Assembly (NCBI GenBank): GCA_964487605.1
Contig: CAZARU010000019.1
Coordinates: forward strand, 14,772-78,771
From: JAJDAH01 sp964487605
GTDB lineage: Bacteria; Myxococcota_A; Polyangia; Polyangiales; Polyangiaceae
Reading direction: 5' to 3'
Length of the DNA stretch: 64,000 nt
How positions within the stretch are numbered: the first letter of the stretch is position 1; every line of letters starts with the position of its first letter. The position numbers and the translations under genes are program-made. Of this stretch, positions 34,109 to 42,346 are shown one piece after another. Below the pieces are notes generated by a model, which made no database searches, was not told where the DNA came from, and saw only the letters and a list, made by a program, of their open reading frames with translations.

Positions 34109-35802
34109 CCCGCGCGCTTCGAGGTGTCGTGAGCGCAGGCTGGATGCTCGGCGTGGGGATCGCCGCGCTGTCCTGCGCCCCGTCGCGGCGGCCCGTGACC
34201 ACGCCCACCGAGTCGCCGCGGATCACGGAGGGGCGTCCCGATGCGGCGGCCTGGATGGGATCCGACGCGACGCGCGCCCGCACGGCGGGGGCCAGCGAGC
34301 TGAAGATCGCCGTCGTGGAGGCGGCCGGTGCCGGGGACCGGGTCGGTCGCATGATCACCCTGCCCCCGGACTCCTGCACGCTCCTGATGGCCCGCGGAAC
34401 CGAGACCGTGGAAGACCTGGACCTGTTCGCCTACGCCGACGAAGGCGCGGCGCTGGGCGTGGACGAGACGACCGACCCGCGCGCCACGGTGATGCTCTGT
34501 CCGCCGTTGCCGCGGCGGACGTACGCCGTGGCGCGGGTGGCCGCCGGCCACGGGCTGGTGGCGCTCGGTGTGATGACCGTGCCCGTGTCCGCGGCGGCCG
34601 GCGTCGGGACCGTTCTCGGCGCACGCGGCCGCCCCGACGAGACGATCGGAGCGCTGGCGGCGTGGCGAGGCCTCGACGAGATCGTGGCGTCGCATCGCCA
34701 GGCGCTCGGAGGAACGTGGGACGAGCGACGCCGTGTCGCCATCGCCGTCGATCCCCGCGCCCCGACGCTCCTCACGGCGGCCGTCGAGGCCGACACGTGC
34801 CTCCACGCGCTGGTGCTGCCCGACCCGGGCGTGTCGCATCTGGACGTCGCCGTCCTCGACGCGGAGGGTCGGACGGTCGGCCGCGCGAGCGCGCGCTCCC
34901 GCGAGAGGACGCTCGTCGTGTGCAGCGAGACGCAGACGCCCGTGACGCTGGAGGTACGACCGCACTCCGGCAAGGGCCTCGCCGCCGTCGTGCTCTCTCG
35001 CGCGCACCGCGCCGTGCAGACCGAGCTGGACCAGCGCGCCTTCCAGTTCGACGCGAGTCCCCCGGGTGATCTCGCTACGTCGCTTCGCGCCCTGCAGGCG
35101 CGGCTCGACGCTGGCGGCGAACCGCCGGGAAAGGTCGTCGCGCGCGGGACGGCGACACCGGGGCGCCGCGCGACTCACGTCGTGACGCACCCGGGCGGCT
35201 GTTCCCGGCTCGATGTCGTGGCAGCTCGCCCGCTCCTCGGTATGGACGCCTGGGCGTGGACCGACGAGCAGCGGCTGCTGGCGCGCGGCAGCGGTCGGGC
35301 GACCGCGGCCATCTTCGTGTGCCGCAAGCGCGGTGCGCTCCAGGTGGACGTCCAGGCGGCGCACGGCACCGGCGAGTACGCCGTGGAGCTCCGGAACGAG
35401 GCCCAGGTGGCCGCCGCGCTCGTCGATCACCCGCTGGCAGCTTCGCGCCTCGTGGAGAAGCTGCTGTCGAGCGGCCTGGTGCGAGGTCTGCGCCAGCTCG
35501 GTGCCCCCACGCTGGTGAGTCTGGAGACGACGCGGCGCGAGGTCATGCCAGTCACCGTCGCGGTCGGGCGCTGCATGGACGTGACCTTGGCGCTCGGCGC
35601 CGGCTCGAGCGGCGCGGAGGTGCGCATCGTGGACGCCTCCAGCGGAGAAGAGCTGGCCCGGGGCAGCGGCGCCCATACCGCGGGCGCACGGGTCTGTGCG
35701 CTCGCGACGGGGGCGACCGTGAACGCCAGCGCCGAGTTCCGAGTAGCCGCCGGGAAGAGTGACGCCCTCGTCGCCACGCGTCTCATCGCGCCGGCGCCGT
35801 GA
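34105..35802 (+). CDS. putative lipoprotein with repeated beta-domains, unknown function
   Basis: About 565 aa. The signal segment VVSAGWMLGVGIAALSC has a plausible lipobox at about residue 24. At least four blocks share one pattern: a Cys after a Gly/Pro turn (DSCTLLMARG, DTCLHALVLP, GGCSRLDVVA, GRCMDVTLAL), then a hydrophobic strand, an Asp- and Ala-rich strand and, about 45 residues after the first Cys, a second Cys (VMLCPPL, LVVCSET, IFVCRKR, ARVCALA). So it looks like a tandem array of disulfide-linked beta-sandwiches of about 100-150 residues. The upstream gene has the same Cys spacing, so the pair likely arose together. GTG start overlaps the previous stop. Function unknown. Confidence 0.72.
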   Translation: MTRALRGVVSAGWMLGVGIAALSCAPSRRPVTTPTESPRITEGRPDAAAWMGSDATRARTAGASELKIAVVEAAGAGDRVGRMITLPPDSCTLLMARGTETVEDLDLFAYADEGAALGVDETTDPRATVMLCPPLPRRTYAVARVAAGHGLVALGVMTVPVSAAAGVGTVLGARGRPDETIGALAAWRGLDEIVASHRQALGGTWDERRRVAIAVDPRAPTLLTAAVEADTCLHALVLPDPGVSHLDVAVLDAEGRTVGRASARSRERTLVVCSETQTPVTLEVRPHSGKGLAAVVLSRAHRAVQTELDQRAFQFDASPPGDLATSLRALQARLDAGGEPPGKVVARGTATPGRRATHVVTHPGGCSRLDVVAARPLLGMDAWAWTDEQRLLARGSGRATAAIFVCRKRGALQVDVQAAHGTGEYAVELRNEAQVAAALVDHPLAASRLVEKLLSSGLVRGLRQLGAPTLVSLETTRREVMPVTVAVGRCMDVTLALGAGSSGAEVRIVDASSGEELARGSGAHTAGARVCALATGATVNASAEFRVAAGKSDALVATRLIAPAP

Positions 35803-36685
35803 CGCTCGGACTCGCCCGGCGGGATTCCCCGAGCGGCGCCAGATCCGAGAGCGTCACGGCACGGCGATTCGCCGCCGCGTCGCGGACGTGGATGGCGGTG
35901 CCCTCGACGCGATCGACGACGACCGGCTCCCAGGGGGACGCGGGGACGCTCGGACGCACCAGGGCGAAGCGTCCTGGCTCGAGGACGAGCGGACGCGGCG
36001 TCCACGGAGGCTCGGGGATCAGCGCGCGCCGGTCGACCCACGACTGTCGCGGGCGGTCGCGCCACTCGACGCGGATCGCGTCGTCGATCTCGACGACGCG
36101 ACCCGAGAACCAACCGTCCTCCATCCGCCCGATCACCTGGTCGTTGGGAGACGGCTTCCACCCCCGGGGAACGATCGGGTCACCCGCCAGCTTCGCGGCG
36201 GTCGCGAAGTCACGCCGAGCGGCGGAGCGCTCGAAGCGTGCGCGCAGGTTCATCTCGGTGAGTGGTGTGGGCTCGAGCACGTCGGCGGCACGCGTCGCCA
36301 GCCGCCCGCCATCAGACGTCTCCGCCGTGATCCGCTCGCCGCCGACGGTGACGACTCTGCAGGCGACCCAGCGCGCGCCCTCGTCGCCGCAGATCGCGAA
36401 GCTCCCGGGCTGCGGTGCCGGGTGCGGCACGGAGCGGTCGTAGACGTCGTGCCGCGCCACGCTGCGCGGGTCGCCTCCGTCCACCGTCTGGACGCTCAAC
36501 GTCGAGCCGTCGGCGCTGAGGACGGCCGCCTCGAAGAACGTCGCGGCGGACTCTTCCACCACCACGCGGTCGCCCCGGGCCGGCGCGACAGTGGCCGCAG
36601 CGGTCGCTTCGTCGGTCGGGCTGCGGCCACACGTGCAGCCGAGCGCGAACAGCGCGGCGGCCGGTAGGCCGAAAGCAGTGCGCAT
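35783..36685 (-). CDS. lipoprotein with three SH3/Tudor-like beta-barrel repeats
   Basis: About 300 aa from the ATG at 36685. Lipoprotein signal RTAFGLPAAALFALGC, then three blocks with the pattern small-barrel strand, acidic turn, Val-rich strand: GDRVVVEESAATFFEAAVLS, NDQVIGRMEDGWFSGRVVEI with DAIRVEWRDRPRQSW, and GRFALVRPSVPASPWEPVVV followed by NRRAVTLSDLAPL. These resemble Tudor/Agenet or SH3-like folds of the x-V-x-A-x-x-x-G-x-W-Y-x-A-x-V type. Ligand unknown. The 3' end overlaps the 3' end of the opposite-strand gene by 20 bases. GACAAT ends 8 bases before the ATG. Confidence 0.7.
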   Translation of the reverse strand: MRTAFGLPAAALFALGCTCGRSPTDEATAAATVAPARGDRVVVEESAATFFEAAVLSADGSTLSVQTVDGGDPRSVARHDVYDRSVPHPAPQPGSFAICGDEGARWVACRVVTVGGERITAETSDGGRLATRAADVLEPTPLTEMNLRARFERSAARRDFATAAKLAGDPIVPRGWKPSPNDQVIGRMEDGWFSGRVVEIDDAIRVEWRDRPRQSWVDRRALIPEPPWTPRPLVLEPGRFALVRPSVPASPWEPVVVDRVEGTAIHVRDAAANRRAVTLSDLAPLGESRRASPSVTAPAR

Positions 36686-36852
36686 CCACGCGGATTGTCC
36701 CACCGCCCACGCCGGGTGGGCCAACGCCGCGGCGATCCCCTTGGCTTTTTCCCGAGATCCTGGTTTACCCTCCGCCCCCAACAACGGCGAGGGGCTGGAC
36801 GAGCCGGCCCGAGCACGCTTCACCAGAAGCGCGGACGGAAACGGAGATCGGA

Positions 36853-37338
36853 ATGGCCCACGGAGTCGAGATCGTCAACGCAGCGTACGGACCGCCCCCG
36901 GGCGGCCCGCCCCCCGGCGGATTCGGGGGCCCGCCCCCGGGTGGCTATGGCGCTCCCGGCGGATTCGGCGGCCCTCCCCCGGGCGGCCTTCCCCCACCGG
37001 GCGGCATGCCCATGGCGCCGCCCGGCGGCGGCCCGATGATGGGCGGGCCCGGCGGCGGTGCCGGCGGAGACGCGATCAAGAGCTCCGCGAACACGTGGTT
37101 CATCATCGGTCTTGTCGGCATCCTCTGCTGCTGCCCGAACCTCATCTCGCTCATCGGCGCCATCATCGCGAACGGCGCCAAGGGCCTGGTCGATCAGGGC
37201 AACCTGGCCGGCGCAGAGTCGAAGCTGAAGACGGGCAAGATGATCGTCATCATCGGCCTTTCGCTCGGCATCCTCACGTGGCTCGGGTCGGTCGTGCTGA
37301 GTCTGCTCGGCGTCATCGACTTCGCTCGGATGTTCTGA
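36853..37338 (+). CDS. CD225/dispanin-like membrane protein with Pro-Gly N-terminus
   Basis: A 161-aa protein. Residues 13-70 are low complexity Pro/Gly with repeated PPPGG; residues 80-105 form a first membrane segment (NTWFIIGLVGILCCCPNLIS) with the triple-Cys typical of CD225/dispanins; then GAIIANGAKGLVDQGNLAGA and SKLKTGK form the conserved amphipathic loop, and 130-158 a second membrane segment. CD225 proteins are known as eukaryotic IFITMs; bacterial members are common but their function is unknown. A ribosome site (GGAG, 8 bases) supports the ATG. The C-terminus ends before a strong hairpin. Confidence 0.8.
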   Translation: MAHGVEIVNAAYGPPPGGPPPGGFGGPPPGGYGAPGGFGGPPPGGLPPPGGMPMAPPGGGPMMGGPGGGAGGDAIKSSANTWFIIGLVGILCCCPNLISLIGAIIANGAKGLVDQGNLAGAESKLKTGKMIVIIGLSLGILTWLGSVVLSLLGVIDFARMF

Positions 37339-37362
37339 GCATCGGATCCGGGATCCTGCCGC

Positions 37363-37401
37363 GACGCTCCGGCGTGACTCCAGCGAGTCACCCGGAGCGT
37401 C
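37363..37401. terminator. bidirectional terminator hairpin
   Basis: A near-perfect 17-pair stem with one bulged base and a CAGC loop (arms 37363-37380 and 37385-37401), placed in the 87-base gap between two convergent genes. The T-runs are short on both sides, so termination may be Rho-assisted, but position and stability fit a shared terminator. Confidence 0.6.
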
Positions 37402-37425
37402 CGTCATTTCAGCGGTGACGACGGT

Positions 37426-39078
37426 TCACTCGTAGGGATTCGCCTCCAGGGCAGGCGCCCTGGGCCGCGCGGCGGAGGGCGCCACCCGGCTGTCCGCGGG
37501 AGCGGATCGAGGGACGGCACGGGTGACTTCGGGCTTCGTCCGCGGCTCGCCCACGCTCCTGACACGCAGCGTGACGTCGCCGGTCGGCAGGACGCGCTCT
37601 TCGAGCTTGCTGCCGTCGGCGAGTTCCAGGCTGACGACCAGCTCCGCGCTCGAGCGGGGCACGTCGAAGGAGGCGCGCTCGTCCATGAACGAGATGTTCG
37701 TCGCGCCCTCCGCCCGGACCGCGACGATCTCCACGTCCGCCGCGATCTGGACGCGCACTTCGGGGGACTGCGCCGTTCGTGCCGGCGGAGGCGCTGGAGT
37801 CGGTGTGGCGACGGATGCGCTCTGGCCGCCGATCCGCGGAGGCGCGACGGGGCCGCTCTCGATGAAGAGCAGGGTCCCGGCCGCAGCGAGGGCCAGCGAG
37901 CCCATCACGAGGGCTCCGGCCGTCAGCGCGCGCCGGAGCCTCCGTCGCTCGAGCTCCGCGTCGGTGACCGCGGCGGCGACCTTGACGCTGTCCACGGTCA
38001 TGGGCCCGCCGGCGGTGGAGCCGGTGCCCTCCGCCTGAGCGGTGGTCCGAACCGGAGGCTGGTGTCCGGCGAGGATGCTCTCCAGCGCGCGGCGGCGCGC
38101 CTCGATCTTCGCGCCGCAGAACTCGGCGATCATCCGTCCGACCTCCGCGGCGGTGGTCAGCTCGCCCCGGGCGTGCGCCCACTCTCGCAGAGCGTCCGCG
38201 AACGCCTCCGCGGTGGCCCACCGCTGATCGGGCTCCTTGGCGAGCGCTCGCATGACGATGCCGGCGAGTTCCGCCGGAACGTCCGGCGCGACGCGCTCGA
38301 GCGACCGGACCTCACCCGCCGACACCTGCATCAGGACCTCGGCGTCGGTCTCCGCCGTGAAGAGCCGCTCCCCCGCCAGGAGCTCCCAGAGGACGATCCC
38401 GACCGCGAACACGTCCAGGCGCCGGTCGAGCGTGCCGCCCCTCGCCTGTTCCGGCGCCATGTACCGGAACTTCCCCTTCGCCAGCCCGGCGGCGGTGTGG
38501 ACCGACCGTTCCGCCGCCTTGGCGATGCCGAAGTCCGTGATGCGGACCGAACCGTCGGTTCCGATCAGGATGTTGTGAGGTGTCGCGTCGCGGTGGACGA
38601 CGCCGAGCGGCGTGCCCTGCAGGCTGGTCAGCTCGTGGGCGGCGTGCAGCCCGTGCAGGGTGTCGATGGCCACGCGCAGCGCGGCGGGGCGCTGCACGCG
38701 AACTCCTCGCTTCTGCGCGGCCTTCGTCACCTCGGCGAGGCTCACACCGTCCACGTAGTCCATCACCAGCAGGCGCTCGCTCCCCGCGTCGTGAACGTCG
38801 AGGACGCTCACCACGTTGGGATGCCGTATCTGGGACGCGATGCGCGCTTCATCCAGGAACGCCGCGGCCAGCTCCTCCACCTCGCTGACGTGGGGGTGCA
38901 TCCGCTTGATGGCCACGAGTCGCTCGAACCCCCCTGCGCCGCGCTGCCGCCCGACGTACACGGTGGCCATCCCGCCGCTCGCGAGGTTCATGAGCAGCTC
39001 GTACCGACCCACCCGCTGCGCGCCGACGACCGCAGAAGTGTTCACGTCGGCGCCCGGCAGACCGTGATCGACGCCCAC
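37426..39078 (-). CDS. transmembrane Ser/Thr protein kinase
   Basis: A 550-aa Hanks-type kinase. Catalytic domain at about 25-290: Gly loop LASGGMATVYVGRQ, VAIKRM (ATP Lys), DEARIASQIRHPNVV, catalytic loop HRDATPHNIL, ITDFGIAKA and YMAPEQ. The usual HRDxKxxN lysine is replaced by Thr (HRDATPHN), a variation frequent in myxobacterial kinases of this type. A basic linker precedes one membrane helix (ALVMGSLALAAAGTLLFI, about 390-410), then a Pro-rich region and an extracytoplasmic beta-domain (VEIVAVRAEGATNISF, ELVVSLELADGSKLEE). GTG 39078 starts one base after the stop of the upstream TPR/PEGA gene, so they are an operon. Confidence 0.9.
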   Translation of the reverse strand: MGVDHGLPGADVNTSAVVGAQRVGRYELLMNLASGGMATVYVGRQRGAGGFERLVAIKRMHPHVSEVEELAAAFLDEARIASQIRHPNVVSVLDVHDAGSERLLVMDYVDGVSLAEVTKAAQKRGVRVQRPAALRVAIDTLHGLHAAHELTSLQGTPLGVVHRDATPHNILIGTDGSVRITDFGIAKAAERSVHTAAGLAKGKFRYMAPEQARGGTLDRRLDVFAVGIVLWELLAGERLFTAETDAEVLMQVSAGEVRSLERVAPDVPAELAGIVMRALAKEPDQRWATAEAFADALREWAHARGELTTAAEVGRMIAEFCGAKIEARRRALESILAGHQPPVRTTAQAEGTGSTAGGPMTVDSVKVAAAVTDAELERRRLRRALTAGALVMGSLALAAAGTLLFIESGPVAPPRIGGQSASVATPTPAPPPARTAQSPEVRVQIAADVEIVAVRAEGATNISFMDERASFDVPRSSAELVVSLELADGSKLEERVLPTGDVTLRVRSVGEPRTKPEVTRAVPRSAPADSRVAPSAARPRAPALEANPYE

Positions 39079-39079
39079 C

Positions 39080-40024
39080 CTAGAAGCGCCCCTTCGCGCT
39101 CGCGGCGAGAGGACCGACCGAGACGCTGACCTCTCGCTTCGAGCCCGGCCCGCCGAAGTCGGTCGCGAACACGCCGACGGCGGTGGTCAGCACGGCTGCG
39201 CCAGCCGTCATCGCCAGGAGCAGGTTCGTACGTGTCTGCCGTCCGAGCCCGTCGTCGTACCCCTTCCTGGTCGGTTCGGCGTCGAAGCTCTCGCGCGCAG
39301 CGTTCGTGTCGAGCCCGCTCCAGACGGTCGCCCCGCCCAGGACCGTCGTGAGCGCCACACCGGTCCAGAACCACGCCGGCGACCAGCCGGTGCTCGCGTC
39401 CGCGCCGGCAGTCGGCCGAGAGGACGGTTCGTCGACGGCCTCCGCGTCGTGATCCTCTTCGTCGAGCTCGTCCGGACCGGTCGCGGGTCCATCCAGGCGC
39501 ACCTTGGTCACCGCACCGGCCACCGCGACGAACTTCTTCTCGACCACGCGGCCTTCGAACGACGCAGAGGCGACGTGGTCCCCGGGGTTGACGTACAGCA
39601 CGTCGCCGGCGAACGGCGCGCCGTCGATGGCCAGGTCTACACCACCGTCGCTGCTCGGCTGCACCCTTCCGACCCTCGGCGTCAGATCGGCGAGAAGCGC
39701 GCGGGCCCTGGTGCGCCGTGAGTCGTCGTCCGGGGCGTCGCGGAGGTACCGAGCGCACAGATTGGCGGCCCGAACGGGGTCACCGGCCTTGTCCCAGGCC
39801 GTTGCTGCGTTGAAGAGCGCGGCCGGATGCGGTGCGATGGCGTTCGCCTGCTCGAAATGGGCCGCGGCGTCCGCGTAGTCGTGACGCCGAAAGGCTTCCT
39901 CCGCCGCCCGGAAGAGCTCGGCAGCCTGGTTCTTCGCCCCCGTGGCCGGCTCGGCTCCCGCGGGGCCCGGGAGCTGCGAGAGCGCCCCGACGACGATCAG
40001 GATCCGCAGGCGACCAGGGCGCAT
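39080..40024 (-). CDS. exported TPR protein with PEGA-like domain and C-terminal membrane segments
   Basis: A 314-aa protein. Signal peptide RILIVVGALSQLPGPAGA; TPR region KNQAAELFRAAEEAFRRHDY and AAHFEQANAIAPHPAALFNA at about 35-115; a PEGA-like beta-domain (VDLAIDGAPFAGDVLYVNPG, HVASASFEGRVVE) at about 130-175; an acidic linker; then two hydrophobic segments (FWTGVALTTVLGGATVW and LLLAMTAGAAVLTTAVGVFA). This domain set, next to a kinase gene, is common in Polyangia and suggests a sensor partner. ATG 40024 directly precedes the signal. Upstream lies TGGCCA-17-TAGGAT-8-ATG. Confidence 0.82.
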   Translation of the reverse strand: MRPGRLRILIVVGALSQLPGPAGAEPATGAKNQAAELFRAAEEAFRRHDYADAAAHFEQANAIAPHPAALFNAATAWDKAGDPVRAANLCARYLRDAPDDDSRRTRARALLADLTPRVGRVQPSSDGGVDLAIDGAPFAGDVLYVNPGDHVASASFEGRVVEKKFVAVAGAVTKVRLDGPATGPDELDEEDHDAEAVDEPSSRPTAGADASTGWSPAWFWTGVALTTVLGGATVWSGLDTNAARESFDAEPTRKGYDDGLGRQTRTNLLLAMTAGAAVLTTAVGVFATDFGGPGSKREVSVSVGPLAASAKGRF

Positions 40025-40032
40025 CGTCCGCC

Positions 40033-40061
40033 ATCCTACCGCCGGGCGCTGGGCGTGGCCA
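40033..40061 (-). promoter_or_regulatory. promoter of the TPR/PEGA-kinase operon
   Basis: Minus strand TGGCCA (40061-40056), a 17-base spacer, TAGGAT (40038-40033), then 8 bases to the ATG at 40024; leaderless geometry. Confidence 0.45.
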
Positions 40062-40219
40062 CCGTCGGGCGGCGGCTGTGGCTCCTGCCCGGGGCACCGT
40101 AAGCCCACCGTCCGACGCGCGTTGGACCAGCACAGATCGTTTCCACGGCTCGACCGTCGATGGCGGGCCCGGCACGACTCGCCCAGCGGGACGCGCCTTC
40201 ACTTCATCAGAGGTACGCC

Positions 40220-42331
40220 ATGATCCGGAACTCCATCATTGGACTCGCGCTCCTGCTCGGCTCCTTCGGCTGCGCTGCCTCGACGCCGCGTCCCATCGCC
40301 ACCGACGCCGCCCTGGGGAAGGTCGTCATCTACCGCAACGGCGTGGCGTACTTCGAGCGCCATGCCCGGGTGGACGGGGACCAGCTCGTCCTCGACGTCC
40401 CTGCCGAGCGCATGGACGATTTCCTCAAGTCGCTGACGATCGTCGATGCGAAGACCGGGAAGTCGCTCCCGGTGGCGTTCCCCACCCCGGAACGCGTGGG
40501 CGCAGACGCGCGCATGGTCGTCCAGCTCCCGGCCAAGGGCCGGCACGACCTGAAGATCAGCTACGTCACGGAGAGCCCCGCGTGGAAGCCGAGCTATCGC
40601 CTCGTCCTCGGCGACGGCGGCAAGGGGAAGCTCGAGGCGTGGGCGGTCGTGGACAACGTGTCGGGAGAAGACTGGCGCAAGGTGACCGTCGGTGTCGGCT
40701 CCACGTCCGCGCTGTCGTTCCGCTACGACCTCCACAGCGTGCGCTTCGTGGAGCGCGAGACCCTCGACGACGGCCGTGCCATCGCCCTCGCCCCGCCGAC
40801 GGGTGGATCGCCGTACGCGGTCGCGGGCAAGGAGCTGCAGGTCGTCGGCAACCTGGACCTGGACACCATCGACGGGATCGACGAGGAGGCCCGCAGCGAG
40901 TCCGACGGCAACGCCGCGAAGGTGGACGCCTCGCGCGAGCGACGCGCCCCGGGGCACGTCCGGGGGCACGGTGGCACGGGGAGGAGCGCGGCCGCCGCGA
41001 CGGGTGTCTCGGCGCAGGCGATGGAGCCGCCGCCGTCCCAGTCGATTGCCGGGCTCGCTCGGCAAATCAAGGACGAGAAGAAGAAGATCAGGATCGAGGG
41101 CTTCGCCCGCGCCGCCGACGACGACAAGCGCACGTCGTCCCTGGGTCGCGCGAACGCGGTGCGAGACCGCCTGATCGCGAACGGCGTTCCAGCCGACCAG
41201 ATCGAGGCCGTCGGTACCGGCCGCGTCTCTCGAAACGACGGCGTGCGCGTCCTCACCGTGAACGAGGAGGCGAAGCCGCTGCAGCCCACCGGCGCTTCTC
41301 CGGGCACCGAAGAGACGACGGGCAACGCTTTCTTCGTCGCCGACCATGCCATGACGATCGAGGACGGCCATTCGGCGATGGTGAGCATGCTCGCCACCCC
41401 CGCCCAGGCGCGCGAGGTCTACTTCTACGATCCCATCAGCACCCGTGGTTCCAAGCTCTACGCGTTCCGCGCGGTGGAACTGATGAATCCGTCCGAGTAC
41501 ACGCTCGATGGCGGGCCGTTCACCGTCTACGCCGAGGGGCAGTTCCTCGGCGAAGGTCTGAGCGAAGCCGTACCTCCGAAGAGCAAGGCCTTCATTCCGT
41601 TCGGGCTCGACAAGAAGCTCCTCGTCGAGCCGGAGTCCAGCGAGCGGGAGGAAATCGAACAGCTCGTCACGGTCGAACGAGGCGTCGTCACGGCCGAGGC
41701 ACGCCGGATCCGTCGTACGGAGATGAATCTCCACAACCGGGGTGACGCGCCGGCCGTCGTCTACGTGCGTCACGCGGTACCCGCCGGATGGCAGCTGCAC
41801 GACCCCACCGTCAAGTTCGAGAAGCTGCGCGGCGCCCATCTCTTCCCGGTGACGGTTCCTCCACGCGGCGCGAAGAAGCTCCGCATCGAGGAGGCGACCC
41901 CCATCCAGAAGACCGTGGACATTCGCACGGACGACGGCATCCGCGACCTCGCCCTGTACGTGCAGGCGTCGTCGAAGCTCGACGCGGGACTGCGCGCCCG
42001 GCTGGCGGACATCATCGAGCTGCATCGGTCCATGGCGGACGTGGGCGAGCGCATCGCGACGCTGCACGAGCAAATGGGCACGTACCGCACCCGCCTGGAC
42101 GAGATTCACGTCCAGCTGGTCACGCTTCGCAAGAACCCTCACGCCAACCGCCTGCGGGACCACCTCGCGAAGAAGCTGGAGGAGATCAGCGAGCGCCTGC
42201 AGAAGGCGACGATAGAGGTGGCGGATCTCGAAGGACAGCGCATGGCGAAGAAGATCGGGCTTCAGGACCGCCTTGCCGAGCTGACCCTGGAGAAGCGCAG
42301 GGAGAAGAGCGACAAGCTCGCCGCGAACTGA
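40220..42331 (+). CDS. DUF4139 lipoprotein with inserted OmpA-like domain
   Basis: A 703-aa lipoprotein (lipobox GSFGC at about residue 18). The N-terminal beta-region (GKVVIYRNGVAYFERHARV) is typical of DUF4139/MuiA-type proteins, as are LKISYVTESPAWKPSYRLVL and WAVVDNVSGEDWRKVTVGVG, and the later part FFYDPISTRGSKLY to RRTEMNLHNRGDAPAVVYV. Between them, at about residues 285-355, sits a complete OmpA-like motif: RIEGFARAADDDKRTSSLGR followed by ANAVRDRLIANGVPADQIEA and GTGR, so the protein may grip peptidoglycan. The C-terminal 100 residues are a coiled coil. SD AGAGG precedes ATG 40220. Function unknown. Confidence 0.82.
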   Translation: MIRNSIIGLALLLGSFGCAASTPRPIATDAALGKVVIYRNGVAYFERHARVDGDQLVLDVPAERMDDFLKSLTIVDAKTGKSLPVAFPTPERVGADARMVVQLPAKGRHDLKISYVTESPAWKPSYRLVLGDGGKGKLEAWAVVDNVSGEDWRKVTVGVGSTSALSFRYDLHSVRFVERETLDDGRAIALAPPTGGSPYAVAGKELQVVGNLDLDTIDGIDEEARSESDGNAAKVDASRERRAPGHVRGHGGTGRSAAAATGVSAQAMEPPPSQSIAGLARQIKDEKKKIRIEGFARAADDDKRTSSLGRANAVRDRLIANGVPADQIEAVGTGRVSRNDGVRVLTVNEEAKPLQPTGASPGTEETTGNAFFVADHAMTIEDGHSAMVSMLATPAQAREVYFYDPISTRGSKLYAFRAVELMNPSEYTLDGGPFTVYAEGQFLGEGLSEAVPPKSKAFIPFGLDKKLLVEPESSEREEIEQLVTVERGVVTAEARRIRRTEMNLHNRGDAPAVVYVRHAVPAGWQLHDPTVKFEKLRGAHLFPVTVPPRGAKKLRIEEATPIQKTVDIRTDDGIRDLALYVQASSKLDAGLRARLADIIELHRSMADVGERIATLHEQMGTYRTRLDEIHVQLVTLRKNPHANRLRDHLAKKLEEISERLQKATIEVADLEGQRMAKKIGLQDRLAELTLEKRREKSDKLAAN

Positions 42332-42346
42332 GCGCGACGCTCACCG

